Positions 1-10,257 are shown, counted from the first letter of the stretch. The stretch is 64,000 bases of DNA from Synechococcus sp. PROS-7-1 (GCF_014279795.1 NZ_CP047945.1:1942572-2006571); one strand, 5' to 3'. Notes: generated by a model from the letters alone, not told the origin. Translations and numbers: made by a program.

Positions 1-2917
1 GGTGCCGCTGCACCCGCAGAGCCAGCCGCAACCAGGCCCCGTTATCGAGCTGCACCTCGCAGTGCCGGTCCTGCAACCGATCGATCAGGCGGCGAACGGT
101 GTTGGCCGCATGGTCCTGAACATGCTGGAAATAAAGACCCACACGAGCCCGCCCTTCAGCCTGAAGAAGCGTTTCGAGCAGCTGCACCCCGAGGTGGTTC
201 GCTGCCACCTGAGCTTGCAGATCTGCCCAGAGGAGGTCTGGAGCCCTCGGGGGGATGGGCTGATGGCGCAACAGCTCGCCCCAGCCGTCTTGATCCAGAA
301 CGCCCTGTCGCACGAGCCACCAGTTGCGTACGAGCAAGCCTTCCTCGCTGATTCGCCTGCTGAAGGGGGGCATCGACCCCGGGGTCAGTCCCCCCACATC
401 CGCGTGGTGCCCGCGGCAGGCCACAAAGGCGAACGGCGCTGTGCCTCGGTCGGTGAACACCGGAGTAATGGCGGTGATGTCGGGCAGGTGGGTCCCGCCG
501 TGGAAGGGGTCATTGCTGATGATCGTGTCGCCGGCGTGCAACGCCGGACGCTCGCCCTGGCGCACCTGATGCAGCAGATCGGCCACCGCATCACCCATGG
601 AGCCCAGATGCACGGGGATATGCGGAGCATTGGCCACCAGGGCACCCTCCCCATCGAAGAGGGCGCAGGAAAAATCAAGCCGTTCGCGGATGTTCACCGA
701 GCGGCTGGTCTGACGGAGCCGCTCTCCCATCCGTTCCGCGATCTGCATGAAACGGTGATGGAACAGGCTCAGATCCACAGGATCGGGGCTCTGGCTAAAG
801 GATGGCTCGCGACGGGCACCAACAGGCATCGCCGCAGCCCCTGGCACCGCCCCGACCATCTCCAGCAACAGGCTGCCGTTCTGCAATCTTCGGGCTGACC
901 AGCCAGGCTCCAACACGGTTCCAGCCGTGGGATCAAGGATCAATGCCGGACCCTCCAGACGCTGATCCACAGGAAGTTGCAGCCGTTGCACCACCGGAAC
1001 GGCACACCATCCCGTCTGCGGCCAATGCGCCATGGCCGAATCAGGAACGCTGGCGAGATGGCCGCCATCCTCGAAACGAGCGTTCTTGTCCTGCCCCTGA
1101 GCGTCCTCCGCAGCCAGCACCTCCACTTCAATCCGCTCAACCACCAACTGGGTGTCTGGGGATGGGGCATACCCGAAGCGCTGCTGGTGCGCCTGGGCAA
1201 AGGCTGCCCGCAGACTCTCCAGGGAAGGCTGGTGGGGAGGAGGGTCGAGAGCGATGAGTAGTCCCTGCTCAGCGGCAACATCCCTGAGTTCCAGGCGGAC
1301 GCGCTGCTCCCCTACCGCCACGGAACGACCGCACACCTGCTCCAGGGCAGCGTGAGCCAAGGCCAGCTCTTCTGTCACCAGCGCAGGCAACCGGGTCAAG
1401 CAGGGGCTAGCGAGGGGCTCCCGGACCGCAGCCTGACGCAGCTGGCGCTGACGGGCCTGCCCGATCCCATAGGCCGAGAGCACCCCGGCCAGGGGATGCA
1501 ACAACACCTGGCGGAGTCCGAGGGCTGTTGCCACGCGGCAGGCCAACTGGCCAGCCGCACCGCCGTAGGCGATCAAGACGCCCCCGCGGATGTCATGACC
1601 GCGATACAGCGACACCTGACGGATGGCAGCCGCCATGGCCTCAACCGCAAGGTCGAGAGCCCCCTCCGCCAAAACCTCAGGTGTTCGCTGCAATGACTCA
1701 GCGAGACCAGCAAACTGCTGCCGCGAGAGCGCAAGGGAGGGATGGGCATCCCGGTTCGGCCCAAACACCGCTGGGAAGGCCTGAGCCTGCAGCCGGCCCA
1801 GCAGCAGATGAGCATCGGTGATGGTGAGGGGGCCACCCCTGCCGTAACAGGCGGGGCCTGGATCCGCTCCTGCCGAGCGGGGCCCCACCAGCACCCGGCC
1901 TGCATCGGCGTGAATGATCGAGCCTCCCCCGGCAGCCACCGTGTGAATCGGCAATCGCGATGCCGTGAGCAGCAAACCGGCGATCTCCGTTTCGGGGCTG
2001 CGGTCCCAGTCCCGATCCACCGCCCCCGCCGGCAGGCAGAACACATCGGTGCTCGTGCCTCCCATATCCACACCAACCAGGGGGAGATGACCCACACCGG
2101 CCTGTTGAGCCGCAGCCACAGCACCGACCATGCCCCCTGCCGGCCCAGACAGGATGGTGTCTTTGGCCAGCAAAGACGTTGGGGCCTGCAGACCTCCACT
2201 GGAGGTCATCACCCGTAGCCGGGGGTGTCCCTCCAGCGCAGCCTGCACCTGGTTGAGATAGGCCACCAAAACCGGCCGAACAGCGGCTTCTACCAGGGTG
2301 GTTTGGCCCCTGGGAACCAGGCGTGGCAGCGGGCTCACCTGATGGGAGCAGATAACCGTCTCAAAGCCAGCGGCGAGAACGGCCTCCGCCAGAGCCTGTT
2401 CATGGGCCGGCTCCCGCCAGGCATGCATCAGGGCGATGGCACAACTGCGCAGACCGGCCCGGCGATGCGCCCGCAACTGGCTGGTGAGAGCGGCATCAAT
2501 CACCAGAGGCTCCAGCTCATCCCCCGCCGCATCCAGGCGCCCCGACACCTCCTCAACCGCCGCGATCAGGGAGGGAGGCAGGGGAATCTCCAAAGCGAAG
2601 AGATCCCGTCTGTGCTGATCACCGATGCGCAGCAGGTCGGCCAGGCCCGTGTTCGTGAGCAGGAGCACCGGCTCGCCCTGGCCCTCGAGCAGGGCATTGG
2701 TGGCCACGGTGGTTCCCAGGCGCAGCTCCTCGATGCCTGATGTGGAACCAAGGCCGTCCATCGCCATGAGCGCCTGGATCGCATCCACCGCCGGATCGCC
2801 CCTCTGGCCGGGCTGCACCGACAGCACCTTGCGGACGATCAGCCCTCCGTCAGGCCGGCAGGCCACCACATCGGTGAAGGTGCCGCCGCGGTCAATTGAG
2901 AACTGCCAGCGGGTCAA
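1..2917 (-). CDS. 5-oxoprolinase / hydantoinase A+B fusion, 3' end cut by the window edge
   Basis: The minus-strand frame is open from about 2917 to base 1, roughly 972 codons with no stop, so the gene is partial. The N-terminus reads [19 protein letters not shown], the ATP-binding opening of hydantoinase A/oxoprolinase. Near bases 350-660 the frame encodes [25 protein letters not shown] and [16 protein letters not shown], all typical of the hydantoinase B domain. A fused A+B protein in this family is about 1,200-1,300 residues, so some 250-300 residues lie outside. The family hydrolyses 5-oxoproline (or related cyclic amides) with ATP in the cytoplasm. The start is chosen as TTG at 2917, overlapping the nagB stop (TTGA); another TTG lies at 2926. 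The family is clear, but the exact substrate cannot be told from sequence. Confidence 0.9.
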   Translation of the reverse strand, partial: MTRWQFSIDRGGTFTDVVACRPDGGLIVRKVLSVQPGQRGDPAVDAIQALMAMDGLGSTSGIEELRLGTTVATNALLEGQGEPVLLLTNTGLADLLRIGDQHRRDLFALEIPLPPSLIAAVEEVSGRLDAAGDELEPLVIDAALTSQLRAHRRAGLRSCAIALMHAWREPAHEQALAEAVLAAGFETVICSHQVSPLPRLVPRGQTTLVEAAVRPVLVAYLNQVQAALEGHPRLRVMTSSGGLQAPTSLLAKDTILSGPAGGMVGAVAAAQQAGVGHLPLVGVDMGGTSTDVFCLPAGAVDRDWDRSPETEIAGLLLTASRLPIHTVAAGGGSIIHADAGRVLVGPRSAGADPGPACYGRGGPLTITDAHLLLGRLQAQAFPAVFGPNRDAHPSLALSRQQFAGLAESLQRTPEVLAEGALDLAVEAMAAAIRQVSLYRGHDIRGGVLIAYGGAAGQLACRVATALGLRQVLLHPLAGVLSAYGIGQARQRQLRQAAVREPLASPCLTRLPALVTEELALAHAALEQVCGRSVAVGEQRVRLELRDVAAEQGLLIALDPPPHQPSLESLRAAFAQAHQQRFGYAPSPDTQLVVERIEVEVLAAEDAQGQDKNARFEDGGHLASVPDSAMAHWPQTGWCAVPVVQRLQLPVDQRLEGPALILDPTAGTVLEPGWSARRLQNGSLLLEMVGAVPGAAAMPVGARREPSFSQSPDPVDLSLFHHRFMQIAERMGERLRQTSRSVNIRERLDFSCALFDGEGALVANAPHIPVHLGSMGDAVADLLHQVRQGERPALHAGDTIISNDPFHGGTHLPDITAITPVFTDRGTAPFAFVACRGHHADVGGLTPGSMPPFSRRISEEGLLVRNWWLVRQGVLDQDGWGELLRHQPIPPRAPDLLWADLQAQVAANHLGVQLLETLLQAEGRARVGLYFQHVQDHAANTVRRLIDRLQDRHCEVQLDNGAWLRLALRVQRH

Positions 2918-3723
2918 GGTGCCCAAAGACGGGAATGGGCGGCATCATCCACCCACAGGTGCACCTGCGGATGCTGTTGAAGCCAGCTGGCAGGAACCTG
3001 GCCAGTGCTGGGCTCCAACAAGGCCGTCCGCAGAATCTCTGCCTTAGCGCTGCCCGTCACGATCAGATGAATCACCTCGGCACTGAGAATCTCCTGCAGC
3101 CCGAGGGTGATCGCCTGCTTCGGCACGGCATCGGAGTCACCGCCGAAAGCATCAGCGTTCTGAATCCTGGTCGCTGCCTGCAAGGTCACAACGCGGCACG
3201 GGCTGTCGAACCCTGAAGGCGGCTCGTTGAAGCCCACATGGCCATTGCTGCCAAGGCCGAGAAGCTGCAGCCCGATCCCCCCCGCCTGGTGCAGCGCCGT
3301 GCTGTAGCGACGGGCCTCCGAGCTTGGATCGCTGGCCATACCGTCAGGAATCCTCACCTGGTCGGACGGCAGATCAAGGGGCCCCGTGAGGTGGGTCTGC
3401 ATGTAGGCGGCGAAACTCCGCGGATCACCGGCCGGCAGACCAACGTATTCATCGAGATTGAAACTGCACCAATGGTCCCGCAGCCACTGCAGATGCGGCG
3501 CGGGCCATGCCCTGAGTCGCTCACAAAGCGCCGCATACAGGGGTTCCATCGTGCGCCCGGTGGCCAGTCCCAGGGGCCAGAACTCTCGCTGCTGAACACG
3601 CGTTTGCAGGAAAGCGTCCAGAGCATCCACCACCGCCTCCATCAACGCAGCGGGATCCTGGCGGCGCTGAACCGAAATGGATGGGGGAAGCTGCGGCACA
3701 GATCGGGCGGGGATCAACCCCAC
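2914..3723 (-). CDS. nagB: Glucosamine-6-phosphate deaminase / 6-phosphogluconolactonase-type isomerase
   Basis: This 269-residue protein matches NagB in length and motifs: GLATGRT (phosphate loop), FNLDEYVGL (catalytic Asp region) and GSNGHVGFNEP, the NagB signature. NagB converts glucosamine-6-phosphate to fructose-6-phosphate and ammonia; the NGHVGFNEP motif favours this over 6-phosphogluconolactonase. The start is GTG at 3723, which overlaps the last 10 bases of the SpoIID gene, and its stop overlaps the oxoprolinase start, so three genes appear to be cotranscribed. The neighbours suggest recycling of amino sugars or peptide breakdown products, which is inference. Confidence 0.88.
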   Translation of the reverse strand: MGLIPARSVPQLPPSISVQRRQDPAALMEAVVDALDAFLQTRVQQREFWPLGLATGRTMEPLYAALCERLRAWPAPHLQWLRDHWCSFNLDEYVGLPAGDPRSFAAYMQTHLTGPLDLPSDQVRIPDGMASDPSSEARRYSTALHQAGGIGLQLLGLGSNGHVGFNEPPSGFDSPCRVVTLQAATRIQNADAFGGDSDAVPKQAITLGLQEILSAEVIHLIVTGSAKAEILRTALLEPSTGQVPASWLQQHPQVHLWVDDAAHSRLWAP

Positions 3724-5099
3724 CAGGCTGGCTCCGATCGAGGGCTGAATGCCAGCGATGGATCATCGCCAGGCCGGTAGGGACGAATCTGCACCCCTCG
3801 GTAGTAGTGCAGAAGGATCTGGCGGAAATCAGCCCCTTGCTCAGCCAGCCCGTGAGCCCCCCACTGGCTCATGCCCACGCCATGCCCATACCCCTGTCCC
3901 CGCGCTTCAAGCACAAGGCTGTTCGGACGCACAAGGCTGCTCGGTCGGTCGAGGCTGCTGCGAGGCGACTGCACAGGTGGTGGTGGTAGTGGTGGCGCAA
4001 ACCCCGGATCCTCAGCTTCACTGGAACCGCTGGCCGAATCGCTCCACAGGCCGATCAGAGCCGGCGGCTCGCGGGTCGGCTCGGAATCCAACGGGATTCC
4101 TGGAGAGCGTTCCATATCGCCATCACGCACCATGTCGAAGCGCACCATCGTGCTTTTGAGACCAAGGCGCTGACGCAGCTCGCGCCCTGACAGCACCAAG
4201 GCACCCCTCGGCCCCTGGATGCGAGCCGAACGCACCCGTCCTGTGGAACTGGTGCTCAGGACACGCACCCCCTCCACACCACCGGTCTCCTTGAAGAGCC
4301 GTTGCAGATCGCTGACGTCGAAGCGCTTGTTCCAACGATGAACAGGGCTGTGGTCATCGTGATCACGAACGCTGACCAGGTAGGGGAGTTGTTGACGCCA
4401 CACCTCGCCGCTGGGCTCCGTGGCGCCCCCCGAGCTGCTGTGGAACACCGCATTGATCAGGCGCCCCCCATGCACCAAGACCAAGGATCGGGTGGTATCG
4501 ACGGCCTCCCGGGTGCGTGGCGTCTCGGATTCGATGCCCTTGTACACCTGGCTGGCAACGGTGGCTTTCACATCGAAATCGCCCTTCTTGCCACGCTGCC
4601 GCAAGGCGTAGGTGCGAGCGGCGACCGCCTGGGCCTGCAGTGCGGCGAGAGGCCAGCTGGCCGGCATCTCACTGCCCACCACGCTGGGTAAATAGGTCTC
4701 GATCCCGAGCCGGTTGATGGCCATCACGCGACCGCCCCGGGGCAGAAGCACCACATCCCCGCGATAGCGCCGCTTGCCAAGCCAGAGCCCCCGCGGATCA
4801 TCCGTAGACACGCGGACAGAGGGCGCCTGGCCAAGGCCATCGAGCAGCAGTGCGCCGCCATGGAGGCTGACCGACAGCCGCCGTACAGAACGCTCCTGTC
4901 CACCGAGCCCGCGCACCCGAAGCGGCAGCGCGTCGTCGGCCCTCAACTGCAGCGCCTGCCCTTCGGCCACGAGAACTCGCATCATCGGCTCCTGGGCGGT
5001 CACCGCAGCCCGCGGCTCGCTCACGAGGGCGATCACGGCAAGGGGAGCCAGCGATGCCGCCCTGAGCCCTGGTCGAAGGATGGAGACGAGCGTCGGCAC
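3714..5099 (-). CDS. SpoIID/LytB-domain protein (putative lytic transglycosylase-like, exported)
   Basis: The SpoIID core is visible: ETYLPSVVGSEMP, then ALQAQAVAARTYAL, and a C-terminal GYGHGVGMSQWGAHG motif followed by ILLHYYRGVQI. SpoIID in sporulators degrades glycan strands; cyanobacterial homologues are called amidase enhancers or SpoIID-like and their role is not settled. I chose the GTG at 5099 (V-P-T-L-V-S-I-L), giving 461 residues with a hydrophobic, signal-like N-terminus. A longer frame to 5309 would run into the divergent rnz gene. A proline-rich low-complexity stretch lies about two thirds along the protein. Divergent from rnz with 88 bases between. Confidence 0.85.
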   Translation of the reverse strand: MPTLVSILRPGLRAASLAPLAVIALVSEPRAAVTAQEPMMRVLVAEGQALQLRADDALPLRVRGLGGQERSVRRLSVSLHGGALLLDGLGQAPSVRVSTDDPRGLWLGKRRYRGDVVLLPRGGRVMAINRLGIETYLPSVVGSEMPASWPLAALQAQAVAARTYALRQRGKKGDFDVKATVASQVYKGIESETPRTREAVDTTRSLVLVHGGRLINAVFHSSSGGATEPSGEVWRQQLPYLVSVRDHDDHSPVHRWNKRFDVSDLQRLFKETGGVEGVRVLSTSSTGRVRSARIQGPRGALVLSGRELRQRLGLKSTMVRFDMVRDGDMERSPGIPLDSEPTREPPALIGLWSDSASGSSEAEDPGFAPPLPPPPVQSPRSSLDRPSSLVRPNSLVLEARGQGYGHGVGMSQWGAHGLAEQGADFRQILLHYYRGVQIRPYRPGDDPSLAFSPRSEPAWWG

Positions 5100-5187
5100 T
5101 CCAAAAACAGATGGGCGCCCAGTGTGCCCCTCCCATCGCGGGAGAGCCAGGTCTGCGTGGCAGATTGGCCATTGAGCCCACCCCGCC

Positions 5188-6159
5188 GTGCAGGTCACCT
5201 TTCTCGGCACCAGTTCCGGAGTTCCGACCCGCGCCCGCAATGTGTCTGCCGTGGCGCTGCGACTGCCGCAACGGTCAGAGCTGTGGTTATTTGACTGCGG
5301 GGAAGGCACCCAGCATCAGTTTCTACGCAGCGATCTGCGCCTCTCTCAGCTGCGCAGAGTGTTCATCACCCACATGCACGGCGACCATGTGTTCGGGCTG
5401 CCGGGGCTCCTGGCCAGCCTGGGCCTGAGCGGCAGCAGCGCCGGGGTGGATCTCTACGGACCCGATCCCCTGGATGCCTACCTGCAGGGCGTTCTGCGCA
5501 CCAGCTCCACCCGGATTGGCTACCCGCTGGCCGTGCATCCGGTGCGCGGAGCCGCCGAAGCACGACGGATCGTCTTCGAGGACGACGATTTGCAGGTGCG
5601 GGCCACCCCCTTGGATCACCGGGTGCCCGCCTATGCCTACCGGGTGGATCAGAAGCCACGGGCCGGTCGGTTCGACGTGGCCAAAGCCCGGGATCTGAAC
5701 ATCCCGCCGGGGCCTGTCTATGCCGCACTGAAGCGCGGCGAGACCGTCACCCTCGAGGATGGCCGCAGCATTGACGGCCGCGACCTCTGCGGCCCTCCGC
5801 GTCGCGGGGCCAGCGTGGTGTACTGCACCGACACCGTGTTCTGCGAAGCCGCCGTAGAGCTGGCGCAGGGGGCGGATCTCCTGATTCACGAATCCACCTT
5901 TTCCCATGCCGAGGCGGAGATGGCATTCCAACGCCAGCACTCCACCAGCACCATGGCGGCACAAACGGCAGCGGAAGCGGGTGTCAGCCAGCTGGTGCTG
6001 ACCCACCTCAGCCCCCGTTATGCCCCTGGGAATGCGGTCACTGCAGACGATCTACTGGCCGAAGCCCAGGCGATCTTTCCAGCCACGGTGCTCGCCAAAG
6101 ACTTCCTCTCGATCGAGGTAACCCCCCAGATGCAGCCGTCGGGCTGCAACAGTTCGTGA
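5188..6159 (+). CDS. rnz: Ribonuclease Z (tRNA 3'-processing endonuclease)
   Basis: The 323-residue protein starts with [12 protein letters not shown], typical of tRNase Z, and has the metal-binding [13 protein letters not shown] motif. Further matches are the YCTDT region, LIHESTF and the C-terminal [10 protein letters not shown]. This is the standard length for the short bacterial form. It cuts the 3' trailer from tRNA precursors in the cytoplasm and is a zinc-dependent beta-lactamase-fold enzyme. GTG at 5188 is the start: the first residues of the fold follow at once. Confidence 0.95.
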   Translation: MQVTFLGTSSGVPTRARNVSAVALRLPQRSELWLFDCGEGTQHQFLRSDLRLSQLRRVFITHMHGDHVFGLPGLLASLGLSGSSAGVDLYGPDPLDAYLQGVLRTSSTRIGYPLAVHPVRGAAEARRIVFEDDDLQVRATPLDHRVPAYAYRVDQKPRAGRFDVAKARDLNIPPGPVYAALKRGETVTLEDGRSIDGRDLCGPPRRGASVVYCTDTVFCEAAVELAQGADLLIHESTFSHAEAEMAFQRQHSTSTMAAQTAAEAGVSQLVLTHLSPRYAPGNAVTADDLLAEAQAIFPATVLAKDFLSIEVTPQMQPSGCNSS

Positions 6160-6245
6160 TCGCCTGAGCGAGATCACCCACGGGGGGATCCCACCCCGTG
6201 ATACAAGAGCGTTGTGCGCTGTCTTCATCAGTCTCCGGCATTTTT

Positions 6246-6758
6246 ATGGCCTCTTTTCTCCCCAACCTGCGTCGCTCCCTGAGCCGACTGCTGATCGTGC
6301 TGTCGGCTTTCGCCGTCCTGGTGATCGGCACCCCTGCCCAGGCCGCTTCTTGGGATGCGGAGACCTTGACGGTTCCCGCCGACGCCGAAGGCAGTCCTGT
6401 CACCTTTACGGAGCAGCAGGTCAAGGCTGGTCGCAAGGTGTTCAACACCAGCTGCGGCACCTGCCATGCCGGCGGCATCACCAAGACCAACCACAACGTT
6501 GGCCTCGACCCTGAAACCCTGGCCCTGGCCACACCAGCCCGCGACAATGTGGCAGCTCTGGTGGACTACCTCCAAGACCCCACCTCCTACGACGGCGAGT
6601 ACAGCATTGCTGACTTGCACCCGAGCATGCGCAGCCGCGATCTGTATCCCGCCATGCGTGACCTCACGGATGAGGATCTCCGCTTGATGTCGGCCTACAT
6701 CCTTGTGGCACCGAAAGTACTGGGCCAGGAATGGGGCGGCGGCAAGATTTACTTCTGA
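6246..6758 (+). CDS. psbV: Photosystem II cytochrome c550 (extrinsic PSII subunit)
   Basis: The ATG at 6246 gives 170 residues: a basic then hydrophobic signal peptide ending at about AQA (residue 33), and a mature domain of about 137 residues. The single haem site CGTCH is at residues 70-74. The block GLDPETLALATPARDNV followed by DLHPSMRSRD is diagnostic of PsbV; the His in DLHP is the expected axial ligand. PsbV sits on the lumenal side of photosystem II and stabilises the Mn-Ca cluster. It is followed at once by a good intrinsic terminator and is probably monocistronic. A longer frame from 6198 has no signal-like start and is less likely. Confidence 0.97.
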   Translation: MASFLPNLRRSLSRLLIVLSAFAVLVIGTPAQAASWDAETLTVPADAEGSPVTFTEQQVKAGRKVFNTSCGTCHAGGITKTNHNVGLDPETLALATPARDNVAALVDYLQDPTSYDGEYSIADLHPSMRSRDLYPAMRDLTDEDLRLMSAYILVAPKVLGQEWGGGKIYF

Positions 6759-6794
6759 TGAACCCCGTAGGCATTCACGGTGAATGTTCAAGGG

Positions 6795-6820
6795 AAGCCC
6801 GCCATCCGGCGGGCTTTTTT
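6795..6820 (+). terminator. Rho-independent terminator after psbV
   Basis: A perfect 9-bp stem (AAGCCCGCC / GGCGGGCTT) closes a 4-base loop and runs into a T tract. It lies 37 bases past the psbV stop. There is no T tract on the minus side, so it serves the plus strand. Confidence 0.9.
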
Positions 6821-6845
6821 GATGGCTTGCAAGAGCCGGGCTTGA

Positions 6846-7235
6846 TCAAGGCTGTTGATTGGCCGCATCGAAGGAGCGGGGGTGGCGGCTGTACCACCAC
6901 TCTTGAAGCTCAGGCGTGAAGCGCATGGAAAACAGCGTCAGCACGGTGGCCGTAGGCCTGGAGCCGGGCTGGAGCAGCTCGACCACATAGGAGGGGCAAC
7001 GACGGGAGGCAAGGTCGGGAACAAAACGACGTCCTACCCGACGCCAACTCGGCTCCTTGCTGCGCCACACAAGCCGACAGCAGGGCCAGGGAAGCTCATT
7101 GCGATCGAATAGCCGGCAACAGGGACCGATCACCCTGAAGCTGTACTGGCCGCCAGGACTGGTATGCACCGTGCCGTGGGCAAGAAGCCCATCAACTTCA
7201 GGTCGCAGGGGCGTAGCAGCGGTGGCGGAGGACAT
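6846..7235 (-). CDS. Conserved-looking hypothetical protein
   Basis: From ATG at 7235 the protein has 129 residues. It is soluble-looking and Arg/Trp-rich, with PCCRLFDRNELPWPCCRLVW, a region with two CC pairs, and a C-terminus FTPELQEWWYSRHP. I do not recognise a named domain. It lies alone between the psbV terminator and the petF terminator, with the coding strand opposite to psbV. The paired cysteines could bind metal, but there is no known motif to support that. Frame choice rests on length and composition only. Confidence 0.6.
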   Translation of the reverse strand: MSSATAATPLRPEVDGLLAHGTVHTSPGGQYSFRVIGPCCRLFDRNELPWPCCRLVWRSKEPSWRRVGRRFVPDLASRRCPSYVVELLQPGSRPTATVLTLFSMRFTPELQEWWYSRHPRSFDAANQQP

Positions 7236-7270
7236 CCTTCGATCGGCCAGACACACACCACACTGCCAAC

Positions 7271-7294
7271 AAAAAGCCACCCCTGGGGGTGGCT
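7271..7294 (-). terminator. Rho-independent terminator after petF
   Basis: On the minus strand AGCCACCCC pairs with GGGTGGCT and is followed by a T run. It lies about 45 bases past the petF stop, and also just upstream of the hypothetical gene at 7235, separating the two. Confidence 0.85.
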
Positions 7295-7336
7295 GATGGC
7301 TCTCCCGTCAGAGAGAGCTGATGTTGGAGGAGGGGC

Positions 7337-7636
7337 TCAATAGAGCTCTTCTTCGGCGTGAGTCTTGATGGTGCAGTCAGAGGTGGGGTAAGCCACGCAG
7401 GTCAGCACGAAGCCAGCTTCGATCTGGTCGTCGTCCAGGAAGCTCTGATCGGACTGGTCAACGGTGCCAGCAGTGATCTTGCCAGCACAGGTGGAGCAAG
7501 CGCCGGCGCGGCAGGAGTAGGGCAGGTCGATGCCCTGCTCTTCAGCGGCATCGAGGATGTACTGATCGTCGGGAACCTCGATGGTCTTGTTGAGACCTTC
7601 GCTCTCGCTGACCAGAGTGACCTTGTAAGAAGCCAT
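7337..7636 (-). CDS. petF: Plant-type [2Fe-2S] ferredoxin I
   Basis: The 99-residue protein from ATG 7636 is a textbook photosynthetic ferredoxin. Cluster ligands are Cys42, Cys47, Cys50 ([10 protein letters not shown]) and Cys80 (LTCVAYP). It is very acidic and ends EEELY, which fits docking to photosystem I and FNR. It accepts electrons from PSI and feeds FNR, ferredoxin-thioredoxin reductase (ftrV is also in this window) and nitrogen assimilation enzymes. It is preceded by a 141-base gap from prmA and followed by its own terminator, so it is probably a single-gene transcript. Confidence 0.97.
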   Translation of the reverse strand: MASYKVTLVSESEGLNKTIEVPDDQYILDAAEEQGIDLPYSCRAGACSTCAGKITAGTVDQSDQSFLDDDQIEAGFVLTCVAYPTSDCTIKTHAEEELY

Positions 7637-7777
7637 GGATGGATGAAGTGTGCAGAGACCCGAAGCAATCGGACTCGCAGGACCGCACCCTTCTACATCG
7701 GACCGGCCTCCACCTACACGCTTCAACCGAGCATTGGGGGCAAGGCCAATCAAACCCGACGCTTACATAAGCCCCGC

Positions 7778-8671
7778 TTATCGAACTTGCCGGCGAATCT
7801 CCAGGAGTCCCCAGCGTCCCTGGCTGTCGAGATGCTGCACCGACCAGCCCAATGCCTCCAGCACATTCGTTAGGCGTGGAGCTTGCTCCACGAGGAGCCC
7901 ACTCAGAAGTCCCCGCCCCTGGGCGCTGAGGATGGATTCGAAGCCCGGTGCCAGGGCTTCGATCACCGGCGCCAGGATGTTGCAGAGCAGAAGATCGGCA
8001 GGTTTGCCGGCAAAAAGGGGCTCCAGACTCTCCAGAGACCCTTGACGGACGCGCAGCGCGTCGGGGGCCAGATTGTTGAGAGCAGCGTTCTCGGAGGTGG
8101 CTCGCACGGCCAGGGAGTCGGTATCGACAGCCATCACCTCACGGGCCCCCAGACCCAGTGCCGCCAGACCAAGCACTCCGCTGCCACAACCGAGATCAGC
8201 CACCCGCAGCCCTTGGGGAGGTGCTGCTTCGAGAGCCTCTAAGCACAATCGCGTTGTGGGGTGGCTCCCGGTCCCGAAAGCACTCCCGGGATCCATCTTC
8301 AGCACCAGGCGCTGGGCATGCTCCTCGGGAACGCTGAGCCAGGCGGGAAGGATCAGTAGCCGCTTCCCGACAGGATCCGGCTGCCAGTGCTGCTTCCAGC
8401 TGCGACTCCAATCTTCATCAGCCAACTCGTCCCATTGCGGGGTGGCCAGCTGAAGGCCGAATGTTTCTGCGAGGGGAGAGAGACTCCCAATCAGTTGAAG
8501 GCGCTGGTCTTCCGGCCACTCATGGGCAGGCAGCCAGGCCAGCAGCGTGCGTTGATCTGGGGCCTCAGGGGCATGCTGAACCGCCACCCGGTGGAGTCCC
8601 ATGGCCGTGAGCTTCCAGAGCAGGGATTCCTCCAGCTCTGGCTGCAGTGGCAGAGACAGGCGCCACCACAT
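7778..8671 (-). CDS. prmA: Ribosomal protein L11 methyltransferase
   Basis: About 297 residues. The middle carries the PrmA signature GSAFGTGSHPTTRLCLEAL, the SAM-binding loop VADLGCGSGVLGLAAL, the acidic turn AVDTD and the NPPF-equivalent LLCNILAPV. PrmA trimethylates ribosomal protein L11. The ATG at 8671 overlaps the serA stop (TGATG), while a GTG at 8674 would add one residue; coupling to serA translation is likely. The pairing of serA and prmA fits known cyanobacterial gene order, although no functional link is obvious. Confidence 0.95.
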   Translation of the reverse strand: MWWRLSLPLQPELEESLLWKLTAMGLHRVAVQHAPEAPDQRTLLAWLPAHEWPEDQRLQLIGSLSPLAETFGLQLATPQWDELADEDWSRSWKQHWQPDPVGKRLLILPAWLSVPEEHAQRLVLKMDPGSAFGTGSHPTTRLCLEALEAAPPQGLRVADLGCGSGVLGLAALGLGAREVMAVDTDSLAVRATSENAALNNLAPDALRVRQGSLESLEPLFAGKPADLLLCNILAPVIEALAPGFESILSAQGRGLLSGLLVEQAPRLTNVLEALGWSVQHLDSQGRWGLLEIRRQVR

Positions 8672-10257
8672 CACAGCGTGACGGGATGCGCTTCCTGGAT
8701 CCCGTTGATCCCGTTGATCGTGGCCAGCAACGCCGGCGGAATCGGATCGTCGATGCTCAGGACCATCACGGCATCCCCGCGCACGATCCGCCGCCCCACC
8801 TGCATGGAGGCAATGTTCACGTTGTGCTCACCCAGCAGTGAGCCAAGGTGGCCAATGATCCCGGGCATATCCCGGTGGCGGGTGAAGAGCATGTGACGGC
8901 TGGGAGGCACGTTCACAGGGAACTCATCGATGTTGGTCACCCGCAGCTCACCATCAGCGAACACAGCACCGGTCACGCTGTGCCCTCCCTGGCCGCCGCG
9001 AGTGGTCAGCTGCAGCGATCCACCGGCGAAGTCGCGGCTGGCGTCATCCTTCACCTCCAGCACGTGAATGCCACGTCCCTTGGCTTCCAGAGAGGCATTC
9101 ACATAGTTGATGCGGTCGCCGAGAGCACTGGTCAGCAAACCCTTCAGCGCTGCCACCATCAGAGGCTGTGAGGGATGGAGGGCGAATTCACCCTGAAGCC
9201 TCACCTCAAGCTCCTGCACCTGCCCGCCACTGAGCTGACTTACCAGCAGTCCCAGCGTCTCAGCGAGCTGGAGATGGGGCTTGAGCCGCTCCATGATCTC
9301 CGCGCTCAGCCCGGGAATATTCACAGCGCTGCGCGCTGGAAGACCGAGCAGCACATCACGAATCTGCTCTGCCACATCCGTCGCCACATTTTCCTGGGCT
9401 TCCTCAGTGGAGGCGCCAAGGTGAGGGGTCAGGACCAATCCGAGTTCCACGGTCCTCAACGGAGAATCCTCAGCCAGCGGTTCTGAGGCATACACATCCA
9501 ACCCTGCCCCAGCGATGACACCGTTCTCGATCGCTTCGGCCAGAGCCGCTTCATCCACGATTCCGCCCCTCGCGCAATTCACGATGCGGGCCGTGGACTT
9601 CATCGAGCGGAGCAGCTCAGCATTGACGAGGTTTTCGGTATCCGGCGTGCGGGGAATATGAAGCGTGATGTAGTCGGCCTGACGGAACAGATCCTCGAGC
9701 GTGGTGAGCCGCACCTGCATCTGCTGGGCGCGATCGGCAGAAATGAAGGGATCGAAGGCGATTACCTCCATTCCCATCGCCTTGGCGACCCGAGCCACAT
9801 GGGAGCCGATCTTTCCAAGACCGACAACGCCGAGAACCTTCTTGTAAAGCTCATTTCCCACGTACTTCTTGCGGTCCCAGGCACCGGCGCGCATGGAGCC
9901 ATGGGCCTGGGGCACATGACGCGACAGGGACAGAAGCAGCGCGAGGGCATGCTCAGCCGCCGCGATCGTGTTGCCTTCGGGTGAGTTAACAACAAGCACT
10001 CCTCGCTGGGTCGCAGCGGGAACATCCACGTTGTCAACACCCACGCCAGCCCGGCCGATGATGCGCAAACGATCAGCGGCGGCGATCACATCCGCCGTCA
10101 CCTGAGTGCCTGAGCGGATCATCAGGGCGTCGTATTCACCGATCACGGCCTTCAGCTCCTCGGCCGACAGGCCCGTTCGCTGATCCACCTGAGCCACCTG
10201 CCCGAGGATGTCGATCCCCGCCTGATCAATGGGGTCTGAAACGAGAACTTTGGTCAT
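8671..10257 (-). CDS. serA: D-3-phosphoglycerate dehydrogenase (long form with ACT domain)
   Basis: From ATG 10257 (MTKVLVSDPIDQAG) the protein has 528 residues, the length of the long SerA form. It has the NAD-binding loop GVVGLGKIGSHVARVA, the active-site segments VNCARGGIVDE and LTPHLGAST, an intervening ASB domain, and a C-terminal ACT domain (RHRDMPGIIGHLGSLL). It makes 3-phosphohydroxypyruvate, the first step of the phosphorylated serine pathway. The ACT domain implies possible serine feedback. Longer frames upstream to 10455 lack conserved sequence. Divergent from the membrane protein gene at 10395. Confidence 0.96.
   Translation of the reverse strand: MTKVLVSDPIDQAGIDILGQVAQVDQRTGLSAEELKAVIGEYDALMIRSGTQVTADVIAAADRLRIIGRAGVGVDNVDVPAATQRGVLVVNSPEGNTIAAAEHALALLLSLSRHVPQAHGSMRAGAWDRKKYVGNELYKKVLGVVGLGKIGSHVARVAKAMGMEVIAFDPFISADRAQQMQVRLTTLEDLFRQADYITLHIPRTPDTENLVNAELLRSMKSTARIVNCARGGIVDEAALAEAIENGVIAGAGLDVYASEPLAEDSPLRTVELGLVLTPHLGASTEEAQENVATDVAEQIRDVLLGLPARSAVNIPGLSAEIMERLKPHLQLAETLGLLVSQLSGGQVQELEVRLQGEFALHPSQPLMVAALKGLLTSALGDRINYVNASLEAKGRGIHVLEVKDDASRDFAGGSLQLTTRGGQGGHSVTGAVFADGELRVTNIDEFPVNVPPSRHMLFTRHRDMPGIIGHLGSLLGEHNVNIASMQVGRRIVRGDAVMVLSIDDPIPPALLATINGINGIQEAHPVTL

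Noticed and set aside
2-898. A 298-codon plus-strand frame at the left edge
   Set aside because: The minus-strand hydantoinase B motifs ([13 protein letters not shown] and others) prove the real gene lies on the opposite strand.
6795-6820. Bidirectional use of the psbV terminator for the convergent hypothetical gene at 6846
   Set aside because: There is no T tract after the stem on the minus strand.
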